A stretch of 64,000 nt of DNA from Pomphorhynchus laevis (taxonomy: Eukaryota > Acanthocephala > Palaeacanthocephala > Echinorhynchida > Pomphorhynchidae): assembly GCA_012934845.2 (NCBI GenBank), contig WNNJ02000725.1, positions 88,501 to 152,500 on the forward strand, read 5' to 3'. Made by a program: the position numbers and the translations under genes. The notes under the pieces are model-generated. The model searched no databases and was not told where the DNA came from. It saw only the letters and a program-made list of their open reading frames with translations. Shown here one piece after another: positions 42,660-52,331 of this stretch (its first letter is position 1; each line of letters starts with the position of its first letter).

Positions 42660-42800
42660 ATAAAAATCTATACAACGATCTAAACGACGATCTTACAACG
42701 ATCTTACAACGATATATACAGCGATCTATACGACGATCTTACAACGATCTATACAACGATCTAAACGACTATCTTACAACGATCTATACAAAGTTTAAAT
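42660..42800. repeat. Minisatellite at the LINE-F 5' end
   Basis: About eight units around CGATCTATACAACGATCTTACAA (12 and 24 base sub-periods). It precedes the LINE-F ORF1 and parallels the other LINE 5' arrays. Confidence 0.8.
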
Positions 42801-42938
42801 CATATTTTGGTACTTAGAGAGATATCATACATTCCAGATTATTCTGGGATAGAGAATTCTTTTGTTATAACTACTTACAAGCTACGTATTGAAATTCTAT
42901 ATTAAGTAGTCAATGGGACGTAGTCTAGCCCAAAGAAG

Positions 42939-44058
42939 ATGGAGTATGATGCTGATTATTCCTTCACCCAGCTGGAAGTTGGATGTGACCCTGATGATTG
43001 TGATGTTTGGACAGTACTGAAGATTAAATCGTCCACCATGTCCACGTATCGGAGTGGCAAATCGGCTTCTGCTGTGCCTTGATCCACATTAAAGCATCTC
43101 ACCCAGTGGTATATCCAGAATTTTCGGAGTCTGTTGTACCTGGCAATGATGTTGCAACCATGACAATTCCCCGGACGCCGATCCTAGATCTGATGAACGT
43201 GACCAAGATAGAATTGTATTACCTGTAGCAAGAAGAAATTATGCTCATATTTCAACGAATTCGTGTACTTCATGCGAGTGCAACATCACTAGTTACCCGT
43301 TATCCGATCGGTCGAACTTGAGAAGGACATCCCATACTCACTCAAGAATTTTCTCGCCACATACTCCTAACCGCTTTGTTAGACAAAATGTCAACCCTGA
43401 GCTTGGATTGGAATCCAGCACTATTGCAATTAGACCTTGTGTCACTAGCATGATCTATCCAAGTCCAACAACACGATCTACACGCGCTGATGCAGCAACT
43501 TACCTAAACAAAGCAACGACTTGTCTTCCCGTTGAGTAGAGTCGCTCCTGCGGCAAGTTATCTAGTGCAGCAACCTGACCGGCTCGTACGTTCGAATAAC
43601 ATAAGGGAAACGAGGACTAACCTAAACAGATTAAGATGTGTAATTTTCGCTAATTTCAACGAGTCCAAATTCGTCATTTACCAAGACCGTGTGAATGATG
43701 ACGTTCTTTCAGTGAGAAATATCTAATCTAGTATTTTTTAGATGAAGAGGAACATTTAGCAGAATCCTTGGAGGTATTGGCCATTCGTAGAATTGGTAAA
43801 AAGTATGATAATGGTAGAAATAGACTGCTTCGATTGGTCTGTGCTTCCAATGATCAAACTAATATTATCCTTAGTAGAGCTTATAGACAAATGGTTAATT
43901 CTGTGCAAATATATAATGATCTGTCGGTTGAAGAGCACGAACAACTATCTCTCGCTAAAAAATAACTAAACGACAGGCGTCAACAAGGTGAAAATGACCT
44001 CTGTATCCGAAAAATTCAGGTGGTCCGACGACGTTCATTTGTACGTTGGGAGAAGTAA
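42939..44058 (+). pseudogene. LINE-F ORF1 remnant
   Basis: MEYDADYSFTQLEVGCDPDD then CDVWTVLKIK gives the first half of the Cys4 finger; the second half (GFCC) is out of frame. Later pieces: NRLRCVIFANFNESKFVI (RRM-like block), HLAESLEVLAIRRIGKKYD, DLSVEEHEQLSLAKK, a stop, and IRKIQVVRRRSFVRWEK with TAA at 44,056-44,058. It overlaps the TTG of ORF2 at 44,046. Confidence 0.7.
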
Positions 44059-44747
44059 ATCCCAAATACTCACGGTGTAGCGTCTTAGGTGACTTGATTT
44101 CATTCCATCGTGTCCTGCATAAGACTTCAAATAATAATAGTAGACATCCCCTGAAAATGGCATGTTCTAACGTTCGCAGCTTAGTTTCGAAGTTTGGTGA
44201 GTTTAGTTGTTATTTGTCTCACAGCAATATGTCGATTTTTGCAATTACTGAAACTTAGCTACACAGTGGGATTAGTGATGTTTGTGTTGTCATCCCTGGC
44301 TTCTCATTATTTAGAACAGACCGACATGATAAATGTAGAGGTGGTGGAGTTGCCTTTTACGTCGCTAACAGAATTATCGTAACAAACTCCATGTCATATT
44401 GAGTCGGACGAATGGAGTCACTTTCTTTAAAGATAGAATCAGGTGACATCGCCATGACCATTTGTGTATGCTATCACGCTCCACGCTCATCTTGATTATC
44501 CCCAAGTCTAATTGAGTATCTTACTGATCTCACAAAGTCGTCAAATTTTATCCTTGGTGACTTCAATATTCCAAATATAACAGGGAATATACCATTCGAA
44601 TGTCATCAAGGTGGATGCCATTTGACACCGAATTATGGAACTTTCTCGTTGATGATCTATCTCTTATACAACACGTAACTCAGGCAACCAGGTTAATGGG
44701 AAATGGTTCTTCCTTGCTAGATTTAGGTTTTAGTACATATATACTCG
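44046..44747 (+). pseudogene. LINE-F ORF2, endonuclease part
   Basis: From TTG 44,046: GEVNPKYSRCSVLGDLISFH, MACSNVRSLVSKFGEFSCYL, IFAITET then a stop at the next codon, RTDRHDKCRGGGVAFYV, LGDFNIPNITGN, SLIQHVTQATRLMGNGSSLL. Stops after TET and after NSMSY, identical in place to those of LINE-H, so they predate the two copies or reflect a shared dead source. Cut by LINE-G at 44,755. Confidence 0.75.
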
Positions 44748-44754
44748 ATATCAA
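44748..44754. repeat. Target-site duplication of LINE-G, left copy
   Basis: ATATCAA, repeated at 50,598-50,604. LINE-H shows the undisturbed region (LLDVHEIQY). Confidence 0.7.
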
Positions 44755-44788
44755 GAAAATTTAAAACTGTTCTAGCAAATTACAATTT

Positions 44789-44876
44789 CAGTTCCAGATT
44801 TCAGTTCCAGATTTCAGTTCCAGATTTCAGTTCCAGATTTCAGTTCCAGATTTCAGTTCCGCTCGCTTCGCTCGCG
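44789..44876 (+). promoter_or_regulatory. LINE-G 5' module
   Basis: Five and a half tandem copies of the 13-base unit CAGTTCCAGATTT, then GCTCGCTTCGCTCGCG at 44,861-44,876. Shared with LINE-D (30,881-30,937) and LINE-A4 (57,570-57,633). Likely 5' promoter/UTR; inference. Confidence 0.6.
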
Positions 44877-45064
44877 AAAAATCTTGTCCACCAAGATTGT
44901 AAAACAATCAAACTACAATCTTCGACGACAACCAACGACAACCTTCGACGACAACTAATGACAACCATCGACAACCATCCGCTTGACAATTATCGACAAC
45001 AATCGACGACATCCGAAGTTAAACCATCACTGAAGTTAAACTGACAATATCAAATTGGATATAT

Positions 45065-46282
45065 ATGGTGGGGAAAAAGTGTAAGAAGCAAGTTAAAAGC
45101 CAATGTTTCGCAAGTCCTGTTAAGGACCAATATGTAGAGATAGAGGTGGCATGTTGCTCTGTGAATTGTAACATATGGTCTAAAATTAATGTTAAAGCGG
45201 ATGATATTAAAGTAGTTCAATCCGGTAAATTTTGTTGTGGTGTGTGTGCGGCTCGTAATTGTGAATGGAACACTATTCTTGAGGAAAAATTACAAAATAA
45301 TATTAAAATGGTGTCAGAGCTTAAGGAGATCGTAACTATGCTACAGAATAGTATTCTCTCTAGTGCATCTGAGGTAAATTTACAACGAAAAATACAGCAT
45401 AAGTTACCTGAGGTGGTGGGTGAGGTGAATTCTATAACTTCGAATAAATCCTTCAATAATGCAGATATCGATCCAAATGCACATCGATACCCACATGCAG
45501 TTAGCAAGACTACATCGTCAGTTACGGGTTTCACTCCTGTTCGTATCTGGAAGAGAGGTCACTCAAAATCGTATACTGTTCGTCAAACAGAAAATGAACG
45601 AACGCTGACTGTCAACACTCACACAGGCAATGATGATATACAGAACTCAGCTACTAGTAATGACAGTGTGGTTCTACATAAAGAGTGCGTAAACGGGCAC
45701 ATTAAGGAAGCTCATTTCATATCATCTCAATCAATGAATGCCTCTAGAGCGAGTTCTCCGGTGCAGCAAATGTCTACTTTCTCACAACTGCGTAAACAGC
45801 ATGATCCTTTGCGTTCTATTATTTTCGCCAATGTGTCGGAATCAAGCTCTGTCAATATCCAAAACCGACTAAATGAAGATTTGTCTAGGGTACGTAATAT
45901 TCTCACGATCGTTTTGGCACAATCCCCAGAAGAGATAGTATCTAGTATTAAAATAGTTGCTTTATTCCGCATAGGGAGAAAAATTAACGATCGTCCTAGA
46001 CTGCTAAAAGCCATTCTGACAGATCCAAAAGCCGTTAAGACCATCTTTAGGAACTCTTATCGTCTCCAAGGTTCGTCTGCAAGATTGTTAAAAGATCTCG
46101 ACGTGAATGAACGTAAGCATCTACGTGAAGCTAAACAATGTTTGAAGTCTCGTATTGAAGCTGGTGAGTCAAACTTGACAATTCGAAATTTTCAGGTTGT
46201 GCGGAGGAAGACTCAAATACATTGGATGCCTCTACAGGTAGATCATTCAATCCTTCCTCCGCCGCTCATAAGTCATTGGTAA
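45065..46282 (+). CDS. LINE-G ORF1, zinc finger and RRM-like RNA-binding protein
   Basis: 405 residues from ATG 45,065. Residues 30-61 hold the finger C30-x4-C35-x22-C58-x2-C61, with Trp two residues after the second Cys (CSVNCNIW). A short helical stretch (NNIKMVSELKEIVTMLQNSI, residues about 78-97) may be a coiled coil. The middle is Ser/Thr-rich with TPVRIWKRGHSKSYTV. Residues about 255-385 are the RRM-like domain (RSIIFANVSESSSVNIQNRL, FRIGRKIN, SYRLQGSSARLLKDLDVNER) ending in basic RNFQVVRRK. Its last 61 bases overlap ORF2. It would bind element RNA and act as chaperone in the RNP. Confidence 0.85.
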   Translation: MVGKKCKKQVKSQCFASPVKDQYVEIEVACCSVNCNIWSKINVKADDIKVVQSGKFCCGVCAARNCEWNTILEEKLQNNIKMVSELKEIVTMLQNSILSSASEVNLQRKIQHKLPEVVGEVNSITSNKSFNNADIDPNAHRYPHAVSKTTSSVTGFTPVRIWKRGHSKSYTVRQTENERTLTVNTHTGNDDIQNSATSNDSVVLHKECVNGHIKEAHFISSQSMNASRASSPVQQMSTFSQLRKQHDPLRSIIFANVSESSSVNIQNRLNEDLSRVRNILTIVLAQSPEEIVSSIKIVALFRIGRKINDRPRLLKAILTDPKAVKTIFRNSYRLQGSSARLLKDLDVNERKHLREAKQCLKSRIEAGESNLTIRNFQVVRRKTQIHWMPLQVDHSILPPPLISHW

Positions 46283-49170
46283 TTTCAAATATTTCATATG
46301 TGGATAATAAATGTTTAAGAAATATTGTCCATTACTCCTCCCCATTGTGGTCGGCTCTTGAGCGACGTAGCGAGGATTATCAGTCATACATACCGATATC
46401 GTTGGCTCAGCAGACTCTACCCTTAAGCTTAGAATGTTTGTTATTATATACGAACGCCCGTAGTCTTCTTCCAAAAATTGACGAATTAAAACTCCGCATT
46501 GAGAATTCGCATCCGCTATTAGTTGCTATTACTGAAACATGGCTTCATGATAGAATTACTGATGCTGAGATCTGGATTGAAAATTATACATCTTATCGAG
46601 TTGACAGATCTATCTGCAAGGGTGGTGGAGTGATTATCTATGTGCATAATAGTTTAGTGTTTAAATTGCTAGATGTACGAGCGTCCGATGGAATCGAGTT
46701 ATTGTGGGGTAGTGTATCTCTTCCTACCCTTGGTTCAGTGACTTTAGGCTTAATCTATCGCAATCCCACTTCAGATGTTTGTTGCTTGATCGATTACATT
46801 CTAGAGTTTGGTTCCAAACCAAATCTTTTTATAGTTGGTGATTTCAACTTAGCGACAGTAGATTGGAACACCTACACATCTTCTGTGTGTAGTCCGTCCA
46901 CATCATTATTTCTTGATATGATTAACTCGCTAAACCTTACCCAACATGTTTCAAAATTTACCCGATTTTCCCAAGAAAATCAATCGCTACTTGATATTTG
47001 TCTAACATCGAATAAATACATTATACACAAAGTTACGTACTCCGATCCTTTGGGTAGGTCAGATCACTGTGTTCTCAATTTCTACTCAGATTTTACACGT
47101 CCTTCAGCTTGTAGATTACAACAGAATTCTTTAAATTATTTTAAAACTAACTTCGAACTTGTGCGTCAGAATCTATTAAGTATTTCATGGCTCAGTCCGT
47201 TTTATGTTGGGGTTGATAAGGCATGCTATCAGTTAGAAGCCACCCTTAAGGAATTACTCATACGATTTTCGCCCCGTAAAACCGTTGCAAATCGTATACA
47301 CCATAAACCTTGGTTTGACAAAGAGTTAAGGAATGCTTTAAAATTAAAAAAAATGAAATTCCAGTTGTTTTCTAATAATAGTATTGATTACTGTAGGTAT
47401 AAAGAGGCCAGAAATCGGTTCACATTTCTTAAACGCTTCAAACAATGTCAATTTGAAGAGAAAATTGCTCAAATGTCAATTCATAATCCTAAATCCGTAT
47501 TCAATTATGCTAATTTCAACAACAAAAATAAACACATTGGTTCACTTGTTGATACTGATGGTTGCACATTGATTAAATATGATGACATAGCGAATGCTTT
47601 CGCTCAACATTTTTGCATAGGAGTTCGTAAATCCTCCTCCGTCACCAATGCCTCGTACTGTCCATCGAATATAAACATTCTTCAGATGTTTTCTGTTAAT
47701 GATGTAGTGCTAGAGCTCAAGCGGCTTAAATCGTCAGGTTCTATTTGTCCTGATCGTTTACCACCGGTATTTCTCAAGAATATCGCTGATGTTATCGGTA
47801 TACCACTATATTGGATTTGTGTCGCCTCCTTGTACTTCGGTTGTGTCCCGATGAATTGGAAACTTTCGTTGATAAGGCCCATTTTGAAGAAAGGTGATCC
47901 ATCTTCAGTTGAAAATTATCGCCCGATAAGTCTAACGTGTGTATTCTGTCGAGTTTTGGAAAGGATAATATACCGCATTCTAAGCGATTATCTAGAATCC
48001 AACAAATTATTGTGTAACAATCAACATGGATTTCGAAGGGATCGCTCAACAATCACTAATCTCTTGATTGCCCAGAATAGCTGGGGTTCGTTAGTTGATA
48101 AGGGCTTTGATGTTGATATAGTATTTTTTGATTTTTCAAAAGCGTTTGATATGGTTCCACATGACATCTTGATTCAGAAAATGCGTGCTCTAAACATTGA
48201 TCCACTTATTATTCGCTGGATAAAAGAATTTTTATCTAACAGATTCTATCAGGTTGTTGTAAATGGTTCTCTTTCTGATCCTTATCCGGTCAATGTTGGA
48301 GTTCCGCAGGGTTCGGTCCTCGGCCCATTGTTATTCTGTATTTTCATTAATGACCTTCCTTCCATTTTGAACTCACACTCTCTTTTATATGCAGACGACC
48401 TAAAAATTTGGCAGGCTATCCGGTCAGATTCGGACACGGTGCTAGTTCAATCGGATATCGACAGCATTTCCAACTGGGCTTATATGAATGGTCTGTCACT
48501 GAATATATCAAAGTGTGCATGTATGCGTCTACAATCACGCAGTCATAGTGTGTATCCAACTTATCATCTTGAGGATCAGAACATTAAAGTAGTAACTCGT
48601 CTTAGCGACCTTGGAATAGTAGTTGCGAATGATTTTTCGACTAGTTGGAATACTGAGTTGGCTTGCTCGAAAGCAAATCGAATGGTTGGGATGATTCGTA
48701 GAACTTTTAGTGTGTTGAGTCCAGTTTCATTTAGAGCACTCGCCAACGCATTTGTGATCAGTCATCTTACCTATGCATCACAATGTTCGTTCCCAAGAAC
48801 AGTATACGAGAAAAGTAGAATTGAAAATGTGCTGCGCCGGGCAACAAAGCTCGTAAATTCAGTTAAAGCCTTACCTTATAATGAAAGGCTAAAAAAACTT
48901 GGTATGGTTTCTATAAGCGACCTTCGGTTTCGGCGAGATATGTGTTCAACATGGGAAGCTTTACACAAGGGAAATCACGTCTTAAGAGAATTGATGACTG
49001 TTCGGAAAAGTCGGGCTTTGCGTGGACACAATTTTACTTTAGCCCATCGCCGAGTTATACGCTCTAAAACTGTACAATTTGGACACCGAATCGTAGGTAA
49101 GTGGAACCGATTAAGTGAAGAAATTGTCAACTCAAGATCGGTTTCAGCATTCAAACATAAACTTTTGTGA
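46222..49170 (+). CDS. LINE-G ORF2: AP endonuclease and reverse transcriptase
   Basis: About 982 codons with no stop. Counting from TTG 46,222: endonuclease block LLYTNARSLLPKIDELK at residues 74-90, VAITETWLHD (Glu105), LFIVGDFNLATVDW (Asp207/Asn209) and GRSDHCVLNF (Ser-Asp-His 280-282), all catalytic residues present. The linker has HHKPWFDKELRNALKLKK. RT: NYRPISLTCVFCRVLERI, QHGFRRDRSTITNLL, VFFDFSKAFDMVPHD (Asp near 636), GVPQGSVLGPLLFCIFIN, LLYADDLKIW (Asp 725-726). C-terminal region: RRATKLVNSVKALPYNERLK, RALRGHNFTLAHRR, SVSAFKHKLL. No ATG lies before the endonuclease; the homologous start codon of groups A/D (ATG) is TTG here. CR1-like clade by motif style. Confidence 0.85.
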   Translation: MDASTGRSFNPSSAAHKSLVISNISYVDNKCLRNIVHYSSPLWSALERRSEDYQSYIPISLAQQTLPLSLECLLLYTNARSLLPKIDELKLRIENSHPLLVAITETWLHDRITDAEIWIENYTSYRVDRSICKGGGVIIYVHNSLVFKLLDVRASDGIELLWGSVSLPTLGSVTLGLIYRNPTSDVCCLIDYILEFGSKPNLFIVGDFNLATVDWNTYTSSVCSPSTSLFLDMINSLNLTQHVSKFTRFSQENQSLLDICLTSNKYIIHKVTYSDPLGRSDHCVLNFYSDFTRPSACRLQQNSLNYFKTNFELVRQNLLSISWLSPFYVGVDKACYQLEATLKELLIRFSPRKTVANRIHHKPWFDKELRNALKLKKMKFQLFSNNSIDYCRYKEARNRFTFLKRFKQCQFEEKIAQMSIHNPKSVFNYANFNNKNKHIGSLVDTDGCTLIKYDDIANAFAQHFCIGVRKSSSVTNASYCPSNINILQMFSVNDVVLELKRLKSSGSICPDRLPPVFLKNIADVIGIPLYWICVASLYFGCVPMNWKLSLIRPILKKGDPSSVENYRPISLTCVFCRVLERIIYRILSDYLESNKLLCNNQHGFRRDRSTITNLLIAQNSWGSLVDKGFDVDIVFFDFSKAFDMVPHDILIQKMRALNIDPLIIRWIKEFLSNRFYQVVVNGSLSDPYPVNVGVPQGSVLGPLLFCIFINDLPSILNSHSLLYADDLKIWQAIRSDSDTVLVQSDIDSISNWAYMNGLSLNISKCACMRLQSRSHSVYPTYHLEDQNIKVVTRLSDLGIVVANDFSTSWNTELACSKANRMVGMIRRTFSVLSPVSFRALANAFVISHLTYASQCSFPRTVYEKSRIENVLRRATKLVNSVKALPYNERLKKLGMVSISDLRFRRDMCSTWEALHKGNHVLRELMTVRKSRALRGHNFTLAHRRVIRSKTVQFGHRIVGKWNRLSEEIVNSRSVSAFKHKLL

Positions 49171-49281
49171 CTTTTGTTTGTGAGTCTTTTTTTCTTTACT
49201 TTTCCTTTTCTTTTTTTTTAACAGTGCAACTGTGAGCTTTGCTCGTCTGTTTGTCGAAATAATAATAATAATAATAATAAT

Positions 49282-50583
49282 GGAGAGAAAATTTATTGCC
49301 ATCGCGCCTCTCGGCTTCGACAAAATATAAAAGAAAGAAAATATAGTTACAATAAATCAAAAACATTCAATTTAAACGGATGCTGATGTTAGACGTTGTA
49401 CCATTACATTGCATCTTCTCTTCGTCATATACTATGCCCCTAATGCTTCTGCATTTTTCCTCTTAAAAGGCCTCAGATAGATCGTGCACTTTACTTCATA
49501 CGATCAATATCTTGCAAACTCAAATGCTGCAAATATGGACATTCGAAAATATGAAGCAAGGACCAGCAAGCGCACAAACAAAATTTGCACGAACAGCACG
49601 ACGATCGCGAATGTAAAGGAATGTGTATACGACAAATCTTATCGTGGTACCCATGAGTAGAGAAACGCCAAACCAATGGCCGCTTACAATTGTGTGAATT
49701 TTTCCAATGTTGTTGACAGACAACTGGCGTTAAAAAGTGTTCCGGATCAATCCCCGATATTTTCTTGTTAAATATTTCTAGATTTGCAGTATAATTAACA
49801 GTTTCGACCATATTAAGAAGACTGCGCAGATATACGGATAAAGGTGGGACAGCTGCCAAGGTATAAACTAGTGTAGATGATGTCTTTGGTGAAACTCCCA
49901 CTATGCGCTTTAAGAATCTTGCCTGACATCTGTCGAGCTGCATGAAATTACCGGAAGTCAAATCATTCCACACAACGGAAAGACCATAACTAATCATGGG
50001 CAACAACATGACTCTGAAATACCTCATTGCACCCTCGAAAGAGAGACTCCCCAGATTATGGATCAAACTCGTTGCCGTAATTATTTTTGTCGCCTTGCGT
50101 TCCAAGTGGTCAGCAAAACTCCAACGCGAAGTGAGGGACATTCCTAGATAAGTATACGAACGCGAAAATTCCAGCGGCTCGCCATGAAATGTGAGCTGAT
50201 CATGCTTGCATCGTGGACCACCCTTACGAAACTTGACGACTTTGGTTTTTTCGATGTTAACCTTCATTTTGTTAGATATACAATAATGATATAACGCATC
50301 TAAGGCTCTTTGAGAAGAGGATATAGTATCCGACACTATAGCAAGATCATCTGCATACATCACTGACCATACCCTATTCGAATTTCGACATAGGCAGTTT
50401 GGGAGGTCCATAACGAAGAAGGCAAAAAGTAGGGGGCTAAGAGGATCTCCTTGCAATACACCACGGTTTACGCAGAAGGATTGTGAGAACAGAATCCCGT
50501 CAAATATTCTAAGTGTACTTGGTTGAAGGATGCTGCTTATAAGCTGAAGAAAGCGGCCATATACTTTAGCGCCATGTTCATAA
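49282..50583 (-). mobile_element. LINE-I, 5'-truncated copy in the LINE-G tail
   Basis: Minus-strand 3' fragment of a different LINE, inserted in the (AAT)n tail of LINE-G: AAT repeats flank both sides (49,257-49,281 and 50,584-50,600). Contains the RT from before motif B to the C-terminus and a short 3' UTR. The RT palm N-terminal part and endonuclease are missing. Confidence 0.75.
49491..50545 (-). pseudogene. LINE-I RT C-terminal half
   Basis: Open from about 50,545 (KVYGRFLQLISSILQPSTLR) through NRGVLQGDPLSPLLFAFFVM (motif B), SVMYADDLAIVSD (motif C, Asp pair intact) and SNKMKVNIEKTKVVKF, FHGEPLEFSRSYTYLGMSLT, to a Cys/His-rich end, SCCSCKFCLCACWSLLHIFE then CPYL, reminiscent of the C-terminal zinc knuckle of R-type LINEs. 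About 350 residues without a stop, terminating at 49,491. The copy is 5'-truncated, so it cannot be active. Confidence 0.75.
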
Positions 50584-50597
50584 TGATAATAATAATA

Positions 50598-50604
50598 ATA
50601 TCAA
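50598..50604. repeat. Target-site duplication of LINE-G, right copy
   Basis: ATATCAA, matching 44,748-44,754; preceded by AAT repeats so one or two bases could be shared with the tail. Confidence 0.7.
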
Positions 50605-50892
50605 TGAAATTCAATATTATCCTCCCATAGGTCTTAGTGACCATACACTTCGGTTAAGCCGGACGACATTCATCCTTTTATTCTTTAAATACTCTATTAC
50701 CTGCTAGCATTCCATTTATCAGAGATGTTTAACATGTCTCTATGTACATCATGCATCCCTGATCAGTAGAAGCGATCTCACATTACTCCTATATACAAAA
50801 AAGGGAACAGAGAAGTCCCGTCCAATTATCGTCCTGTTAGTCTGACAAGCGTTGTATGTAAATGCCTTGAAAGGTTCGTGTATAAATACATA
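50605..50892 (+). pseudogene. LINE-F ORF2, fragment between the inserts
   Basis: Decayed: PPIGLSDH (endonuclease SDH), then a deletion to the start of the RT region (LTLLLYTKKGTEKSRP corresponds to ITPIYKKGNREDPSNYRP in LINE-H). Stops and frameshifts. Ends at CGTGTATAAATACATAA where LINE-D' begins. Confidence 0.65.
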
Positions 50893-51155
50893 ATAATACA
50901 AATTTATTTAATGTGACAAATGCGTACAAGCTGTACGCTTACAAGTCCACAAACAAAAATGAGAAAGTCAAGCAGATAAATTGTTAAAATGGGATCGGAT
51001 TTGTCGTTTGAAGCATTGCAGGGAAGTTGATTGGCGTATATGAATGGGCAGATGATTCCACGATAGAGGAGCAGCCACCAGGAAGGAGCGGAGTCCAAAG
51101 GAGGTAGAGTAGTTTGGGACATGTAAAAGAAGGGAATTACAGGAACTCAAAAGAA
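50893..51155 (-). mobile_element. LINE-D', 3'-end fragment of LINE-D
   Basis: Minus strand copy of the last 260 bases of LINE-D: SCNSLLLHVPNYSTSFGLRS, then FLVAAPLSWNHLP and the hairpin at 50,922-50,938. At its 5' edge a 22-base unit (AAAAGAAGGGAATTACAGGA) is duplicated. Inserted in LINE-F, with about 55 bases of LINE-F missing. Confidence 0.8.
50922..50938 (-). promoter_or_regulatory. 3'-end hairpin of LINE-D'
   Basis: Minus strand GCGTACA-GCT-TGTACGC, identical to LINE-D. Confidence 0.7.
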
Positions 51156-52331
51156 GGGAATTACAGGAATTGCATCGGTTGATCAGAGATGTGACTGGAT
51201 ATGAAAATTGGACAGATGTAGTAGCGGAATTGTGTGGGGTCGATGTAATTTTTATCGATTTTAGCCGGCCGTTTGACCGAATAGCACATGATCCTCTGCT
51301 AGTAGTTTTAGCTAAATACAGTATCGATCCCCATGTAGTTCGTTGGATTAGTTCGTTCTTGAAGAGTCGATCATATCAAGTGAGGCTAGGCAGTAGTGTT
51401 TCTTCACAACGTCATGTTTGTACCTCAAGTTACGGTTCTTGGCCCTTTACTGTTCAAGATTTTCCTTTAGGATATGCTATTAAGACTGCGATGCAAAATC
51501 CTAGCGTTTGCGGATGACCTCAAGTTATGGCGGTGCATTCAATCGTATCATGACTGTTTTCTGCTCCAGGAAGATTTAGATAATATTGTTAGGTGGAGTA
51601 ATGAGACAGGACTGATGTTAAATATATCAAAGTGCTGCCACATGCACTTAGGACATAAGAAATTTCCTTTCAAATATAAATTAGGTGCCGAGACAATTAC
51701 GCAGATACAATGCACAAGAGATTTGGGAATACTTGTGCACGAGTAATTGAAGAGTCGTCCAAACACGGACAGAATCATTCAAACGACCAGGAAACTTAGC
51801 TATGTGGTCCAGTGATGCTTTTGTAACCCATCGGCTTTCTGTCTTAAAATAATATACAATTCACTTATTCGTCCTATTATTGAATATTGTATCCCTGCGG
51901 TATTTCCGCTTACATGTGGTGAGAGGAATGAGCTTGAAAATGTCCTCCGTAGGTTGACGAGATCGTGTCAATCACTCAGGAAATTGTCTTATAAGGACCG
52001 TTTGCGCAATATAGGGGTTCCTCCAGTTCGTTCTAGTATAGCATGTCTTGATATTTTATGTTTTAGGGATACGTTATTCGAACGTGACGGATTCCCGGTC
52101 GACTGTATTCAGCGAAGCCACCAAACTACTAACCGAGGTCACTCTTTTACTGTGAGGACCCTGCATCACGGCAAACTCGGAAGACTATATCGCATTTCTC
52201 ATCGAGCGTTGAGGTTTTGGAACAAACTTCCAGAGAATATCGTCAACATTTCAAATAGATTGCACTTCAAGAAAACGCTAATTACGTGGCTTTGCACATA
52301 TTCTAATTTCAATATTCTGTATCCGGATTAA
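51156..52331 (+). pseudogene. LINE-F ORF2, RT palm to C-terminus
   Basis: LHRLIRDVTGYENWTDVVAE, VDVIFIDFSRPFDRIAHD (motif A, complete), DPHVVRWISSFLKSRSYQ, VRLGSS (motif B decayed), LAFADDLKLWRCIQSYHD (motif C), LMLNISKCCHMHLGHKK, a stop at VHE, then TRSCQSLRKLSYKDRLRNIG, HRALRFWNKLPENIV and the end near 52,331. Frameshift near 51,500. Shows the uninterrupted target of LINE-D in LINE-H. Confidence 0.8.

Larger units (their letters stand above)
44755..49280 (+). mobile_element. LINE-G, structurally complete two-ORF LINE
   Basis: 5' module (44,789-44,876), a CGACGACAACC-type minisatellite 5' UTR (44,930-45,010), ORF1 of 405 residues, ORF2 of about 982 residues with no stop or frameshift, an 87-base 3' UTR and an (AAT)n tail. 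The last bit of the (AAT)n tail lies at 50,584-50,597, beyond LINE-I. It is inserted in LINE-F with an ATATCAA duplication. It is the only LINE here with both proteins intact and so the best candidate for recent or current activity. Confidence 0.85.
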
